Source of the DNA: Patagioenas fasciata | Taxonomy: Eukaryota > Chordata > Aves > Columbiformes > Columbidae | Direction: 5' to 3' | DNA: 64,000 bases | Assembly: GCF_037038585.1 (NCBI RefSeq) | Contig: NC_092524.1 | Coordinates: 44,149,001-44,213,000 of the forward strand | Shown: positions 1-12,800 of the stretch, one piece after another | Position numbering within the stretch: the first letter of the stretch is position 1 | Layout of the letters: each line of letters begins with the position of its first letter | Translations under genes and position numbers: made by a program | Notes under the pieces: model-generated | Database searches by the model: none | Told to the model about the DNA's origin: nothing | What the model saw: the letters and a program-made list of their open reading frames with translations, nothing else

Positions 1-570
1 TTTCCCAGGCAATTCTGTAAGTATCTCTATTGCTAGGAATACTACAACTCACAGAGTGTCATAATTAAAAAAAAAAAAAAAATGAATTCACCTTTGGCAA
101 ATCTCCAGGGTTAATTTATCATTCCTAAATTTTAAAGGGTGCTTTTAAGTCTCCTTTTCATATCCCTTATTTGGTGCTGAAGTAGTAATACTCATTAGAT
201 ACAGTAACTGAAGGCCCTATAGTACGAACCATCTATTTTTATTATTTCTTACTCTTGATACTTGCAGTCTCAGGTTGCATGATGAGAGATTTTACTTTTC
301 TCCTTCGGTTAGAGTATAATTAAAAGGATAACTAATGTTTGAATATGCTGGAAGAACATGTACAATTCAAAAACTTAATTTATAGGTAGCAAGAGTAATG
401 GTATGAAAAAAAATCTTCATGCTCTTTTTAAAGTAACTTTTTGGAGAGTCTAGTTGGCTGGTGATTTATAGCCAGGTGGTTGGTTCTGACAGGGTAGAGG
501 AGCTCACTATTCATCTCATTTCCACCCACCCTTCATGTCACCTGGGCAGTTTCTGTCTCCCTAACTGGAA

Positions 571-610
571 AGTGCTTACAATAGTGTGCTTACAATAGTC
601 TACTTACAAT
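571..610 (+). repeat. Three-copy short tandem repeat
   Basis: Three adjacent copies of a 12-14 base unit, each ending in CTTACAAT (AGTGCTTACAAT, AGTGTGCTTACAAT, AGTCTACTTACAAT). It is too short to be more than a local duplication. Confidence 0.7.
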
Positions 611-3600
611 TCCTGACCTTGACATCTGATCTATTTGTCTGCCTCTGAATAGATTTTTGGTTTTACCATTGTTTTAGCATTTGGGGAGATTTCTTGCAGC
701 AACGTGTAAATATTAAATTAATTAAAGAGTTAAGAGCCATGAATCTGGTGTTACAGAATAAAGTGGGATCTAAAGTGGCTTAATATGACACTTCATCATT
801 TCTGTGGGAACAACATCAATATTTAAAATAAAATTATTAAGACTGTGAAAGACACATTAAAAATTATTAGGGCATTTCAGCGAGAAATAGCAGAAGGCTA
901 TAACAAAAGAGGTAAGCATGTCCACTGCAAAGAAATCTAACTCAAATCTAGGCATTACATATCACCACGTTAGAAATCTTCATTGTCCTTACTAAATGGG
1001 ATGCTACAGCTTGCATTTTTTTTAATTTATTTTGTATTGTTTTGTTTATTTAGGATATAGGAATATCTGTATGTTGTTAACAACTTGAAAGAATGATTTA
1101 AACAAACATTGATTTGCTACCCCCTTAAAAAAGGGCTACTTTAAGTCTTATCCAACTCCACTGAAAGGAACGAGAGACTCTTTTTGGTAACAGTGATATG
1201 CACAAGATTCTTAAGGTATTTATTATGACATGACTGTAGTATTTTTGGAGTTAGTCACTGTCTCTTGTGCAGTAAGAACTGTAGACAGACATGCAGAAGC
1301 AGATCAGCTGTTCAGGTGCTCAGAAAGAAGTAAAATTATCATGCAGTATCTATTATAGATGCAACTATAACCCGTTGTTTGAATGTGCAGTGTCCAAAAG
1401 CATGAGTAGGCTTTTCAATATAAAATTTGTTAAAGAAAAAGAGGACATTAGCCTCCAAAATAAATGCATGCTGGTTTCAGGAATAACTCTTTCTAGGATT
1501 AGTAAGACGTGGGATCAGGATTAGAAGGCAAAGTTAGCTTTGCTTGATTCCATATTATTGAGAAATGGAAAGTGAGAGAAAGCTTGGCCTCTGTGAACTA
1601 GTAGGGGATATAAATTACTACCTGTGTAATGAACAGGTGAATAATTTCAAAGCTAATGTAACTCGACCGCATCATCAAATCTACAGACGTTGGAAAATGT
1701 CAGATAATGGTGAAATCCTACCAGAAGCACTTTCTGGCATTCAATATGCATAAACTGTAATTGTCTGCTAAACAATAAATAATTTTAGATCTTTTAACAG
1801 AGAAAGAGGAAATCCTTTGGCTGTGAAGGACCATTCAAGGACAGGGGAACCCCTGGCCCCCCAGTGCATGCTGGCTGCATCCCCCTGCCTCTCATGGGGA
1901 ACAGCCCCAGGCTTAATCTGTGCGTAGCACAGACCATGGAGGTACCTGTGCCATCAGCGACACCTGGGTGGCTTCTTGGAAGGACCTGGGAGGTCCATGA
2001 GCAAGTGGGCGTGGCTGCAGTGTGGTTGGCTCAGGGCACAGGAGGGACACAGGGAGTGGGTCACACTCACAGTACACAGTGTCATGTCCCTTCAACAAAC
2101 AGGGGAGGGCAGTGAAAGACACCAAAGCAAATACTGTACTTGCCTTCATTGTCTACAGATGTTTTAAATATTTTTGTAGTCTGTAGAGTGTTGAACATAT
2201 ATGTGATTAGCAACTGCTCTATAATTCCGAAGTTTGGCCACACTGTTCTTAAGGCTGTGGAACAAGCTCAAAAAGGTTTTACATATCAAAGCTAGGAATC
2301 TACTGATAGAGACCTATGCACCTAAAAAATGTGAAGCCAGGCAACCTGAATGCAGAGAAATGACCTAAAATGAATTCAGCCTCTGTATGGCCACATGATT
2401 TCCCAGGACCAGCCACAGAAAATGAGGTATTGATGAACAGGAAGACAAAGGATGGAAAGAACATTTTTCTTGGGAAACTGCAGCACTTCATGTTCTGATT
2501 TAAAATCTGATAAATCATGAGTCTGTGTGTAATAAATATAACCGCTAGACCATAAATAGCCAGGAAAGATCCTGCACATCATTAGGGTAAACTGGGAAGG
2601 TACTTGATATCAATGGTCTCAGACGACATTGCAATGATCAATGAAAATATTTTCTTCTTCCAAGTAACAATATTTAATGGAAAGGGATAAAAGAAAGCTA
2701 TCAAATATTGACAATGGGAACATAATATCAGGAAAACTGGGGTTTAGATGATTTCTAGAAATACTATAAAATTCAGTACAAAAGCACCTGCATTTTCCCA
2801 AGTGCCCTCCAAATTCATGTAGTGTGGAGATTATCAGATTCATGTTGACAGTATTCAACACGATATGTGACCATTTATGCTTGTTTGCAAAATACTTGCA
2901 TGACTGTACTCAGCACATGGCACAGTACTACAGAAAACGTTTTCGAGAGGCAGCTTCTTCCAGGTTTTCTTTCCCATGTAGAAGGAACTCTCAACTGGAG
3001 ACATGGTTCCTTCTGGTTTATAGTCCATAAATCTAGGAGACATGGAGTGAAGTGTTTATAGTTGTAGGGGCAGCTGCATCATGCCCCTGTGCTCTCCTAT
3101 GATGTGCCAAGGGAAAAGAAGGTTTGTGGTTAGGGTGGGCCAGGCCATCGTCACGGGACCTACAACATGAAAACCTGCCTGCATAATAGAGCTGCTGCAG
3201 GGCTCCTCTGAATCCCATCTAGCTGGAAACTGAGCATGTTCCTAAGAATAACAATAAAACTTGCTTTTATAATTCCTAGAGAGCCACTACTACCCTCAGC
3301 AAAGTTTTACAGTGACTGATTAGCATCATTACAGAAGTGCCATACCTAATTTCAAGCTTGAATTTGCCTTGGTCCAACTTTCAGCAGTTATAGCTGCCAT
3401 TTCTTTGGCAGACTGCAGAGCCCTTTATTACAATTTTGATTCCTACACAGACACTTGTAGACTGTGATGAATTTACTATTTAGTATTTACTCCCTGTAGT
3501 AGCTAAATATATACAACATAGTCTTTTGCTCTACTAGATATTTACTATCTTTTTTTTTTTTTTTTTTTTTTTAATTGGCATGCATTCAGCCTGGAATCGG

Positions 3601-5382
3601 GTGAATACAAGTCTTTTGCTTAAGGCCCAGATCTCGTGTCCACTCCTTTTCAGTTTGACTAGAAAATCCAATAAGAAATAATAGACCCATATCTATTATT
3701 CACTTTTATTTTATTGGGGGATTTTCGAAGTGCATCTGAGTGTACAGACACTGCGGAGGCCAAGGACTGAATGTAGCCTGAATCTGAGATGTTAATAGAT
3801 TGACTTTTTTTTTCTTTTTTGTATAACTGTCATTACTTTAAACTCATTGGGTCTTCCTTCTTCTTCAAGAGGAACAAAGGACATTCTAACTCTCCCCAAG
3901 AAATGGAAGGCTCCCAAAGGAAACAAAGAGATAGGCCATGCAAAATAAAAAATCCTCACCTTGCAGCAGTGGGAGAGACTCAGTGTGTTTGTGTGGGGGG
4001 TTGTGCCCTCATGAATTGTGTGGATCGCTCCTGCACAGTGCCGGCACCACTTACATTCCCAGAGCTGGGCGGAGGCAGAGGAACAGGGGATGTGAGGAGG
4101 GGTAAAGCCTCTCCCTGCGCTGTGAAGCAGAGAAGAACAAAACCACTGCCTTGGAGCTATGCTTGGTGTCAGGTTTGCTTTTGCCGTGTCAGAGCCAGAG
4201 GCTGTACACCTGTACACTGCTTTGAGCTCAGGCTGCTGCATGGAACCAGTCCTCCCAGCGGGGATATGTCACCTGGCTGTGGGAAGCATCCTGCACCCCT
4301 GTTGTGGTGCCTGCAGTCTCCTGAGATTCCCCATCCCATTCCTCTGTTTGCATCAGGGCTTTTTCTTCCCCTGGTGAGAGCCAGAAAATAGTCCCGTAGC
4401 AGCAACTGTACAGGGTGCTTTCTGCCTGGACATCTCAGGGTGCCTTGCCAGGGTAACCCACCCAAGTCAAACCTAGATTTAACTGGCAACAAAGGACCAG
4501 TTCTGCCTTTCTGTTAGTTTTATGATTGATGATGTTTATTTAGTTTCTCATCTGTCACCGGCCTGGGATTTTATTGCAGTACAATAAGTATGAGCACAGC
4601 TACTTATAGATACAGCAGCAAAGGGATTAGTACCCATTCACTATTTATTTCTAATTATTGTAACATTTTGAATTAGAGTAAAAAAGGGGGTAAAAATTGT
4701 TTTCTAGGCCTGTGTCATTACATCTAAGTAAAATAAGCCATGGCTGGGGAGAAAAGTCTATGTTCAGATTACCCCCAAAGCACTGAGAAAACAAAGAGGT
4801 GTGAGCCAGGCGGGAGGCAGCAGGTGTGGTGTGTAGCTCTCCCCTGTGCTTGGGAAACTGCTGCCACAGAAGGTACTTCTGTGCTGGAGTCCAAGGTGTG
4901 ATGGTAGCAGTTTGAACAGAGTCTTCGGCAGAAGTGGCTGCTCAGATCACTGGGGTCTGGGAGGTACTCTGGTTTCTGGATTGCATGCTTCTACTGCTTT
5001 CATTGCCTGAGCTAGCTGGATGGAAGCTGGAGTGGGTGTGTTTCCAGACACCACACTGCTCTGCAGACACACACACACACATAGGCAGAGCCTGAAGTCC
5101 CCCACCCCTGTCTGCTCCTGTCCTCTCAGTGCCCTTTGCTTTAGCTAACAGCCTTGCACACACAGGCTGACACTCATGGCCTGCCTGTCTCTTGTACCCT
5201 GGCTGATCTCACAAATCAGGAATAGTTATCTACACAATATGGAGTGTAGTGTTAAAAAGCACCTTCATGTTAAAAATCATCACAGAACTCATTCAGACAC
5301 GAATCAACCTTGAACTCTGTTGTGAGTTTGGCAGACTGTTGCCTTGCATCATCTGTAAGTGGGCAGACAGTGCAAGATGCTA

Positions 5383-5512
5383 CTTTGTTTGTTTGTTTTT
5401 GTTGTTGTTGTTTTTGTTTGTTGTTTGGTTTTATGTGTGGGTTTTTGTTTGTTTTTTTTTGTTGTTTGTTTGTTTTGTTCTGTTTTGTTGTGTTTTGTTT
5501 GTTTTGTTTTTT
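5383..5512 (+). repeat. GT-rich simple repeat (GTTT/GTT)
   Basis: About 130 bases composed almost only of T and G, with imperfect GTTT and GTT units. It encodes a phenylalanine/leucine/cysteine-rich open frame that could be mistaken for a membrane protein; it is low-complexity sequence. Confidence 0.93.
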
Positions 5513-6847
5513 AAATATACACCTGCATGGAGAGATGCCTTTCTCTACGGGTTCCTCTCCAGCCTATGTGCCTTCTGGTGCTACACAGCAGTAAATAAGT
5601 GTCTGTTGTTCAGATGTTATTCACCTTTCCCTTTTGTTCTAGTCAATTTTGTTGATACAGTGTGAGAAAACAAGTCAAGAGACCGGATTATAATGTTCTT
5701 TTCTAAGAGCCATAGTGAGTGTTACATTTGTATTTCTGACTTGTAGTCTTTTATTGCGTAATAAAAAGTGAAGAAGCCAAGTACTTCGTTATTTGAGTAG
5801 AAAATACTTGTGCCCACAATTTAACCCTTCAAGCAATATGTAGGAATCAGAGTGTAATCCATAGTTTTTCAAATTATTGAAGGCATTGTAGTGCAACACT
5901 TCCTATAGTTCTACAGTCCCAGTAAGCTGGTTGTAAAATACATCTTACTGCTTTTATATTTTTAACTGACTTTTCTTTACATAATGATTTGTGGAAGCAT
6001 AGCATGCTCAGCCTGCTCATAAAACAGGCAGTGTAACTATAATGGAAATCACGAAGATGCTTGAGTCTTGGACCGAATATTATCATTCTGTGTGTCAACG
6101 ATCACTTTAATGTGTTAATAATGACACAACTGAGTAGACATTACTAGTAAGCAACTTGTGGCCGTTGAAGGCATTTTTTCATACTCATCTCCTTAAATAT
6201 CTCAGTTAAATTATGCAGACAAAATTACATCCTAGCCCATTTCATAAAATCTGAAGAAATAGTTAAGGAGTCAAATGAAATATTCCTGTTTAGAACAGAA
6301 TGAGTTGTGGGTGCTTTTCATGTAAAATTGCCTCTCATTTACAAATCTTGTGGAAAAAAAATAAATAGAAAGCATTTTTTTTAACTTATATCCTGTTGGT
6401 ACACTTTTAAATTGGGTGTAACTTTAACACAGCTCATCAGAGTGATTAGCTATTTACCATTTAAATCATGGTGAAAGTATCTTAAAACTTCTTTTGTGCT
6501 CTTATCACTTTTTAAGGAGCACATTTATACACAAATTACTTGGCATCTCTCTATCAAGGCTTTGATCTCCTACACCATCAATTGTTGGCTCAGGTACAAG
6601 AGACTGTAAAATATACAAAGCTGTCTGCTCCAGACTCCAGTTGAAATAAAAGAGGAGGCTGTTTATACACAGCTACTCATTAGCTAAGTCAGTCAATATT
6701 TACATGTTGCAAGTATAATGTCTTCTTTATGTTAGATAAATTATTTAATTCAACCCCTATGAAACTTCCTTTCAAGAGACTAACATTTACAAATAAATAA
6801 CTTCTTAGTTCCTTAATCATAATCATAGCCCGAATACAATTATTTTC

Positions 6848-6892
6848 TGGTTTTTGTTTGTTTGTTTGTGGTTTTTTGTTTGTTTTTGTTTT
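6848..6892 (+). repeat. (GTTT)n simple repeat
   Basis: About 45 bases of TTTG/GTTT units, imperfect. Confidence 0.85.
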
Positions 6893-9800
6893 ATCCCAAA
6901 TACTTGCTGGAGTGTTTTACCATTGATACATAAAGCCATTTATGATTTTGTTGCCATATAATGTGGTTTTTTTTTAAATGTCATCAAACCGGGAAACTAG
7001 CTTTCATGTTGTGTTACATACATTTTCCAAGTTCACTGTTAATGCTGGAGACTATAGACTTAGGACACTATCATGTGAGAATTACTGTTCAAGTCTGTAG
7101 GAGCGTTTGGTTGCTAGTATAGCCGGTGTCTTGCTGACAGAAATGCATGTAATGCGTTAGGTGACATACATCAGCTGGTGACTTTGTTTCTCGATTAACA
7201 CTTTCCAATAAATTAAGACAGTGGCTTTCTCCATTTGTGGCCATCTCTCTGTTAGGACTTTTTGTTCATCTCCAGCCTGATTCTGTTACAGCCCATCAAG
7301 TCAGCTGTAGGCAGAAGAAGAGCTCAGAGCTTCGTGTCTTATTATTTTACTGCTTGAAATGGCACGCAGATGTCATGATTGCAGATGATTATAACAATAA
7401 ACAAGACATTAGCAGCACTTTTCGGAAAGAAAAGGGAATGAGGGGGAAAGGATTTTTGGCTTTATGTACATACAACAAAATACAGAATTGTGCTCATGTG
7501 TTTTCAGATACAGAAGGTGTTAAATCCTGAGCTAAAGCTAGATCTCCAATACTATAAAAATTATCGTGGGTTTGTGTGGATTTTTTTTTATTAAGATACA
7601 TTCAGACTCCTTTCAGTATGTGGTTCAAAAGCTTTTTTTTTTTTTTTTTGCATTTGTCTATGCACATAAATAAAAATATTTTAATGCTATTGTGTATTTC
7701 TAGCTGTTTTTTGTATAGTCCTATCATTCTTGTAACATTTCTGTGGTGAATTATGTTAGTGGCATTTTTGTGTGTTTCAAAATATGTTTCAGAGATGTAA
7801 GAATGCAAGTGACATCATTTGCAGATGTCACCTCTGACGGTTTTAGAATTTTTCTGTGTTTCTTCAGTGGCTCTAGTAATGACTGTTATCTTCAGCATTA
7901 TTATACTCACTAGTTGATTGTATATAGCCATTATTTCCTTAGTGAAAGTCCTTAGCAGTATGTCACTAAAGCTCCTGTGGCCTAAACAGGTAAACAAGGA
8001 GAGTTTTGCATGGGGAACACAAATGTAGGTTAGATTTATTCCAAAGAAAAGTAGAACATAAAGCAATATTTTCCGTTTTGTAGTCCTTAAAGAAGGGAGA
8101 AAAAATGGTTTTATTCTTGCTCTACCCTGAATCTTCTATTTGAGGATATTCCTAGAAATTCCAGTGGTGCCAGTGATTTATTAACACGTCAAAGATTTAT
8201 GACCCACCCACTTTTCATCTTCCGATGCAATTCATCTGCTTACAGATATTGCAGCCTAGAAGAGCCATATAAAATTAAACACATGCAGGTGAATTGTTAG
8301 AAGGGATGTGACCGAAAGCGCGTGGTCCACTTGACTCGCTGTGCTCCTAAGCTATCTGAGGGGCCGATACAAACCCCTCTTGCAAAGCTTTGCTGGCTCC
8401 CAGCAAGCTGAAGGGATCACTGGTGTGGCCTGCAAACACAGTGAGTCCTCATGGCTTGGTTCTATGTTGGTTCCTTGTGAGGGTCACGACTCTGCACTGG
8501 GAACCCCTCCTCCATCAGCCTGCTGTCCACTTGCACAGAGCCCAGCTGCAGCAGGCAATACAGGGTTGTAGTTAAACGCCCTTCAGTCCCAAGGTGTCTT
8601 GGGTGGGTGTAATCAGGCTGTGTGAAGGAGGTTTGGGAGATCAAATGAAAAAGGACAAGCAAAAAAATCTCATACGTATGGTGAGGGGAAAGGAAGCAGG
8701 GAGGAAGGGATGGGGAAAAGGAGGACTGTTTGTAGGCTACCTGTAAATCCACAGTGCAGTGATTCAGTGTTTGGGACTTATGTCCTGTCAAAATTCTTGC
8801 TTGAATAAAGAAGGATGCAAACTTTGTGTTGGTGTAAGCTCTCTTGCTAGAGCACACGGCTTTCCCCACCTCAAGTCAGGTCCCCATGAGCATCTCATCC
8901 AGCACATACGTTGTGTGTGGGTGGGGGTCCTTCCTCAACCACCTAAAATGCCTCCTCTTCCTTTTGTTTTCTTTGTGGCTACCTAGTGTCAATATTTAAT
9001 TTCTGATTGGCCTCAGTGTCGAGTGAGCCTCACGGGGGCTGTGTGCAGGAAGCCTGAGCCAGCACGGGATATGAACCCAGAACATACCTCTCCACCACTT
9101 GAGATGTCAGAGTGGTGGAGCTGACTTGTACCTTGTAGCCATCAGGCTCCTGGGGGCTGGAGATACTGTGGAGCCAGTGTACTTGATTTTAAAGTGGGAG
9201 AGAGCTACAAGATCCTCTCTTCACACAGCATTTCCTTCTTGAAGTGGTATTACTGTTGGCTCTAAAGAAAGCATGTTCTCATACTAAAGATTACACTAAA
9301 ACCCACCATGTATTATTTATAGAGTAGCTCCCAGGGAATATTTCCTAATTTGAAGGAAAAGCTTGTGGATTTTTGATGGCCAAAAGATTTTCTACTCCTT
9401 TGACCCCTCGTTTACTACTCACATTTGTCTACTGTGAAATTACTTCCTGTTATTAGCATAGAAGAGATCTTTTGTGCTATTGCTCCTTCTGCCTTAAAGA
9501 TGGGAAAATACAAGTTTAAGGTGTCTCGTGAAGGAAAGCAAAATCATCCATTAAGGTCTTTACTATAATCCTGTGTGATTCAGACCTGTACTGTATGATG
9601 AACTTTAATAATGTCCTTTATATTTTATTTATGTGAAAAAATGTCATTACATTTCATGCATGACAACCGATTGGTAGCAGGTAGTCTTTGGTTATTTCTC
9701 ATTAGCCATATGCACCTCATACAGTCTTTGAAAGCATGGGAGCATATTTTTAAGCTGTGTGGACAGTGTGCCAGAGACTCTCCCCATGCTACCAATTAAT

Positions 9801-12800
9801 CTCATAAAATGTTAATGTAATCCCTTCACAAATATGTAAATGCAGTGCCACTACAGGTCTGGCAAATAATAAACAATAGTTATCTTATCCTGGGCTTTTC
9901 CTTCATGTAATTCTCAGCAATAATTTAGTCCTTGTCTTCCACCCTGAAGGATTTAAATGGAATGACCTTAATTCTGGTTTTGTTTGCTCTCTATCTGCTA
10001 AGCAGCTGCAGTGAAGACGAAGACAAACAGTAGATTAACAGTGGTACCTTTTATAAGGCTGATTAGTTCTTAAAATATGCTCAGTGGAAACAAAAAGCAT
10101 GAACTGAGGTCTGAGAGAGGGGCTTTTACTCTTTTCACTGAAACTGCTACATTTCTTTCAGTAACCCACAGATACTGACTTTTCAATGAAATGTTCTCTT
10201 GGAGAGTGGCTGTTTTTGCCAGCACAGCCTGTATAATATTTCAGTGTAAGGTACGTACTTCTAAAATAATTTAATATCATTTATTTTGCTGGTTCAGATG
10301 AGAACTTTGTGGCAGATGAATTAAAAACATTTACTGAAATTACATATAGTCCTTTTTTTTTTTTTTTGGTGTGGTTACATATATAATCAGCTGTTAAAAC
10401 ACTAGAATTGATACAGGTGATAGTGGTAAGGGGTGCAGCTGCTCTTCCTGCAATTTATAAGCACTTTGCAGAAACATATTATTAATACGTCCAAAGTGTG
10501 TGGGAGGGAAGTGACTCAAGACGATGGGTTGACAATATGGTTTATGGCACAGCTTAACGGCACCTGACAACACCCTGCAAATTTTAGGACTGGATGTGGG
10601 AAACCATTTATTCATCAGTCAGCAAGGCAAAATGTACTTCCCTGAGCTGGCGTTAGTTAAAGCCGCTGCCTAACAAAAGGGTAAAATAATGCCTTGATGG
10701 AGATTTCTGTTATGACACCTATCTCCCCCAAAAGGTTGCACCTTCCAGATTGCATGGTCTGCTCTGCTTGCTTGTTACCGAAGTGGAGGGGAGAGCTGTT
10801 CGCTGATTTATCCAGCTTTCTAAATCCCCCCATCCCCTTCCTGAAGCACCTAGGCATTCCTTAGATGTCTCCTATCAAAATCCTGACCCAGCCTGACCCT
10901 GCTTATCAACCGCTTGTTGTTCTTTCAAAGACTTGAAAGGATTACGGCAGATTAGCTAACACAGGTCCCTTCCCTGTTATTGTTCTGTGTGACTGTCAGT
11001 TCCATAATAAAAATAAAATAGCAATTTAAAAGCAAGTTTTAAGAGTGGGCGTATTTCTAATTTGCTGAATCTCGTGTTTGGGTACAGTTGAATTAATTTT
11101 TGCAATTTTTTATGCCATGTTTATCAGCAACTGGCTATTTCCCCCCCTGTTTTTCCCTGGATCTGGTACATTTGTAGTGAAATTCACCTCACATGTAGTA
11201 AAATTCCATTCTGAGAAGACATTTTTCCATCTGATGTAAAACTTATGTTTGTGTTCAATACAAAATGTGCATAAATACATTTTTCATCTTGTTCTTATGT
11301 CTGTTTAGATTTCTTAAATATATAGCTGTTCATGTACCTAGCATCATCAAGAACAGCCACAAAGTATTCGGGTATTTGAAAAATGGGTTCCCAAGGAGAA
11401 CTTCAGTTTGGAGATGTAGCTGAAATCACGTGAGTGATCCACATTCTGAAATTCTTTGGGGGGAAAAAAAAAAACAAAAACAAAAAACCGAAATAAAAAA
11501 AGGAAGCTAAAATAGAATGAAGATTGAAAGGCATAAAGTAGCTGCTACAAAGCTGGGACAAAGGCATCATGAGAGGGAAATTCTAAGGGAAAGCCAAGCT
11601 CCTGAGCAAGTCACTTGCAATAATGTCAAGTTTAAAAAAAGAAAGACAGTTTGGACAGTAACTTCAAAGCCTGTCTCTCCAATGAGAACTGAAGAACTGA
11701 TGTCCTGGAGTTGCCTGTAGACAACAGAACAATATGGCACCAATTATCTTTTTGAAAACTATTGAATTATATATTTAATTTTTATCTCACCATTGCTTTT
11801 GACTCAGCAGGCTTCAGTGACATTACTCTTTGCTTATCAACGATGTTTATCTTCCTGAAAAGTTCCATGCATTTTTTTCTGACATCAGTAACTTTCTTGA
11901 GGTCAGGTCAGAAAACAGGAGCAATTCATGCACAAAATTCAATGGCAGATGTCAAGCCTTGTCGGAATGTCCATCCGGGGGGCTGACTTTGAGCCGAGCA
12001 GGCTCTGATGGCCACCAGACCTCCTGCCTGCAGAGCACCCACCAGTGGCTCCCTCCTCACTGCACAGCCAGAGCCAGCCAAACCATCCTGCCAGCTCCTG
12101 GGCACCTCCTGGGCTTAAGTGCGCCTGTTCCTACGGACTTGCTGTCCCCTTGACCTACAGGTCTGACCTTATGGGAGATCCTGGGCCAGTGAGGACATAT
12201 TCAGAAAGCCAGAGTTTAGTCCTGTGTCTCTTAGTGTTGTATAAATGGTTGTAACACACTCGTCCTTTTGTATGCCAAACTCTGTCCTCTGATTATTAAA
12301 AAGTCTCATTTGAACTTTATTTTCACCTCTCTAGACAAAGAGAGTTCCACTTGCTCTGGACAACTGGCAAGCAGTCTTCATCCTCATCATCTTCAGCCCC
12401 ACTGGACGCTGTCTTATGTTTGCAGGGCATGGAGCCATGTAGGACTATGAGCTCAAGAAGATGTGTGTTTTCTGCTTGTAGAAGGAGAGTTTTTAGAAAT
12501 TCTGGAAGCAGAGTCATTCTTATTTAGAAGTTGAACTGTGGGTTTGAGAGGTTAAATGTTATCAGTAAAGTCTGAAATCACCTTTTGGGTTTGAGCAATT
12601 AATTGCATGGAAGCCAGCTGTTCACCACCTACCTGGATGGGTGTGAAGAGCTACACGTAACTTTTCTTGCACTTCAGGTTACAGAGATGTGAAGCAACTC
12701 TGGTCTGGAAACTGCATAGAAACAGTAGCTGTGTCACTGTGGCTTGACCTAATAAGCCCCGCTGAGCTGCAGAAACAGAAGATTTAGCAGTTCTGTCATT

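Noticed and set aside
3792..4391. Longest non-transposon open frames (190 codons plus strand, 149 codons minus strand)
   Set aside because: They overlap on opposite strands in a GC-richer patch, where stop codons are rarer. Neither shows a domain, signal peptide, splice context or recognisable family, and the composition is cysteine/proline-rich and typical of chance frames.
5249..5665. 138-codon frame resembling a membrane protein
   Set aside because: Its phenylalanine/leucine/cysteine-rich core is the translation of the GT-rich simple repeat.
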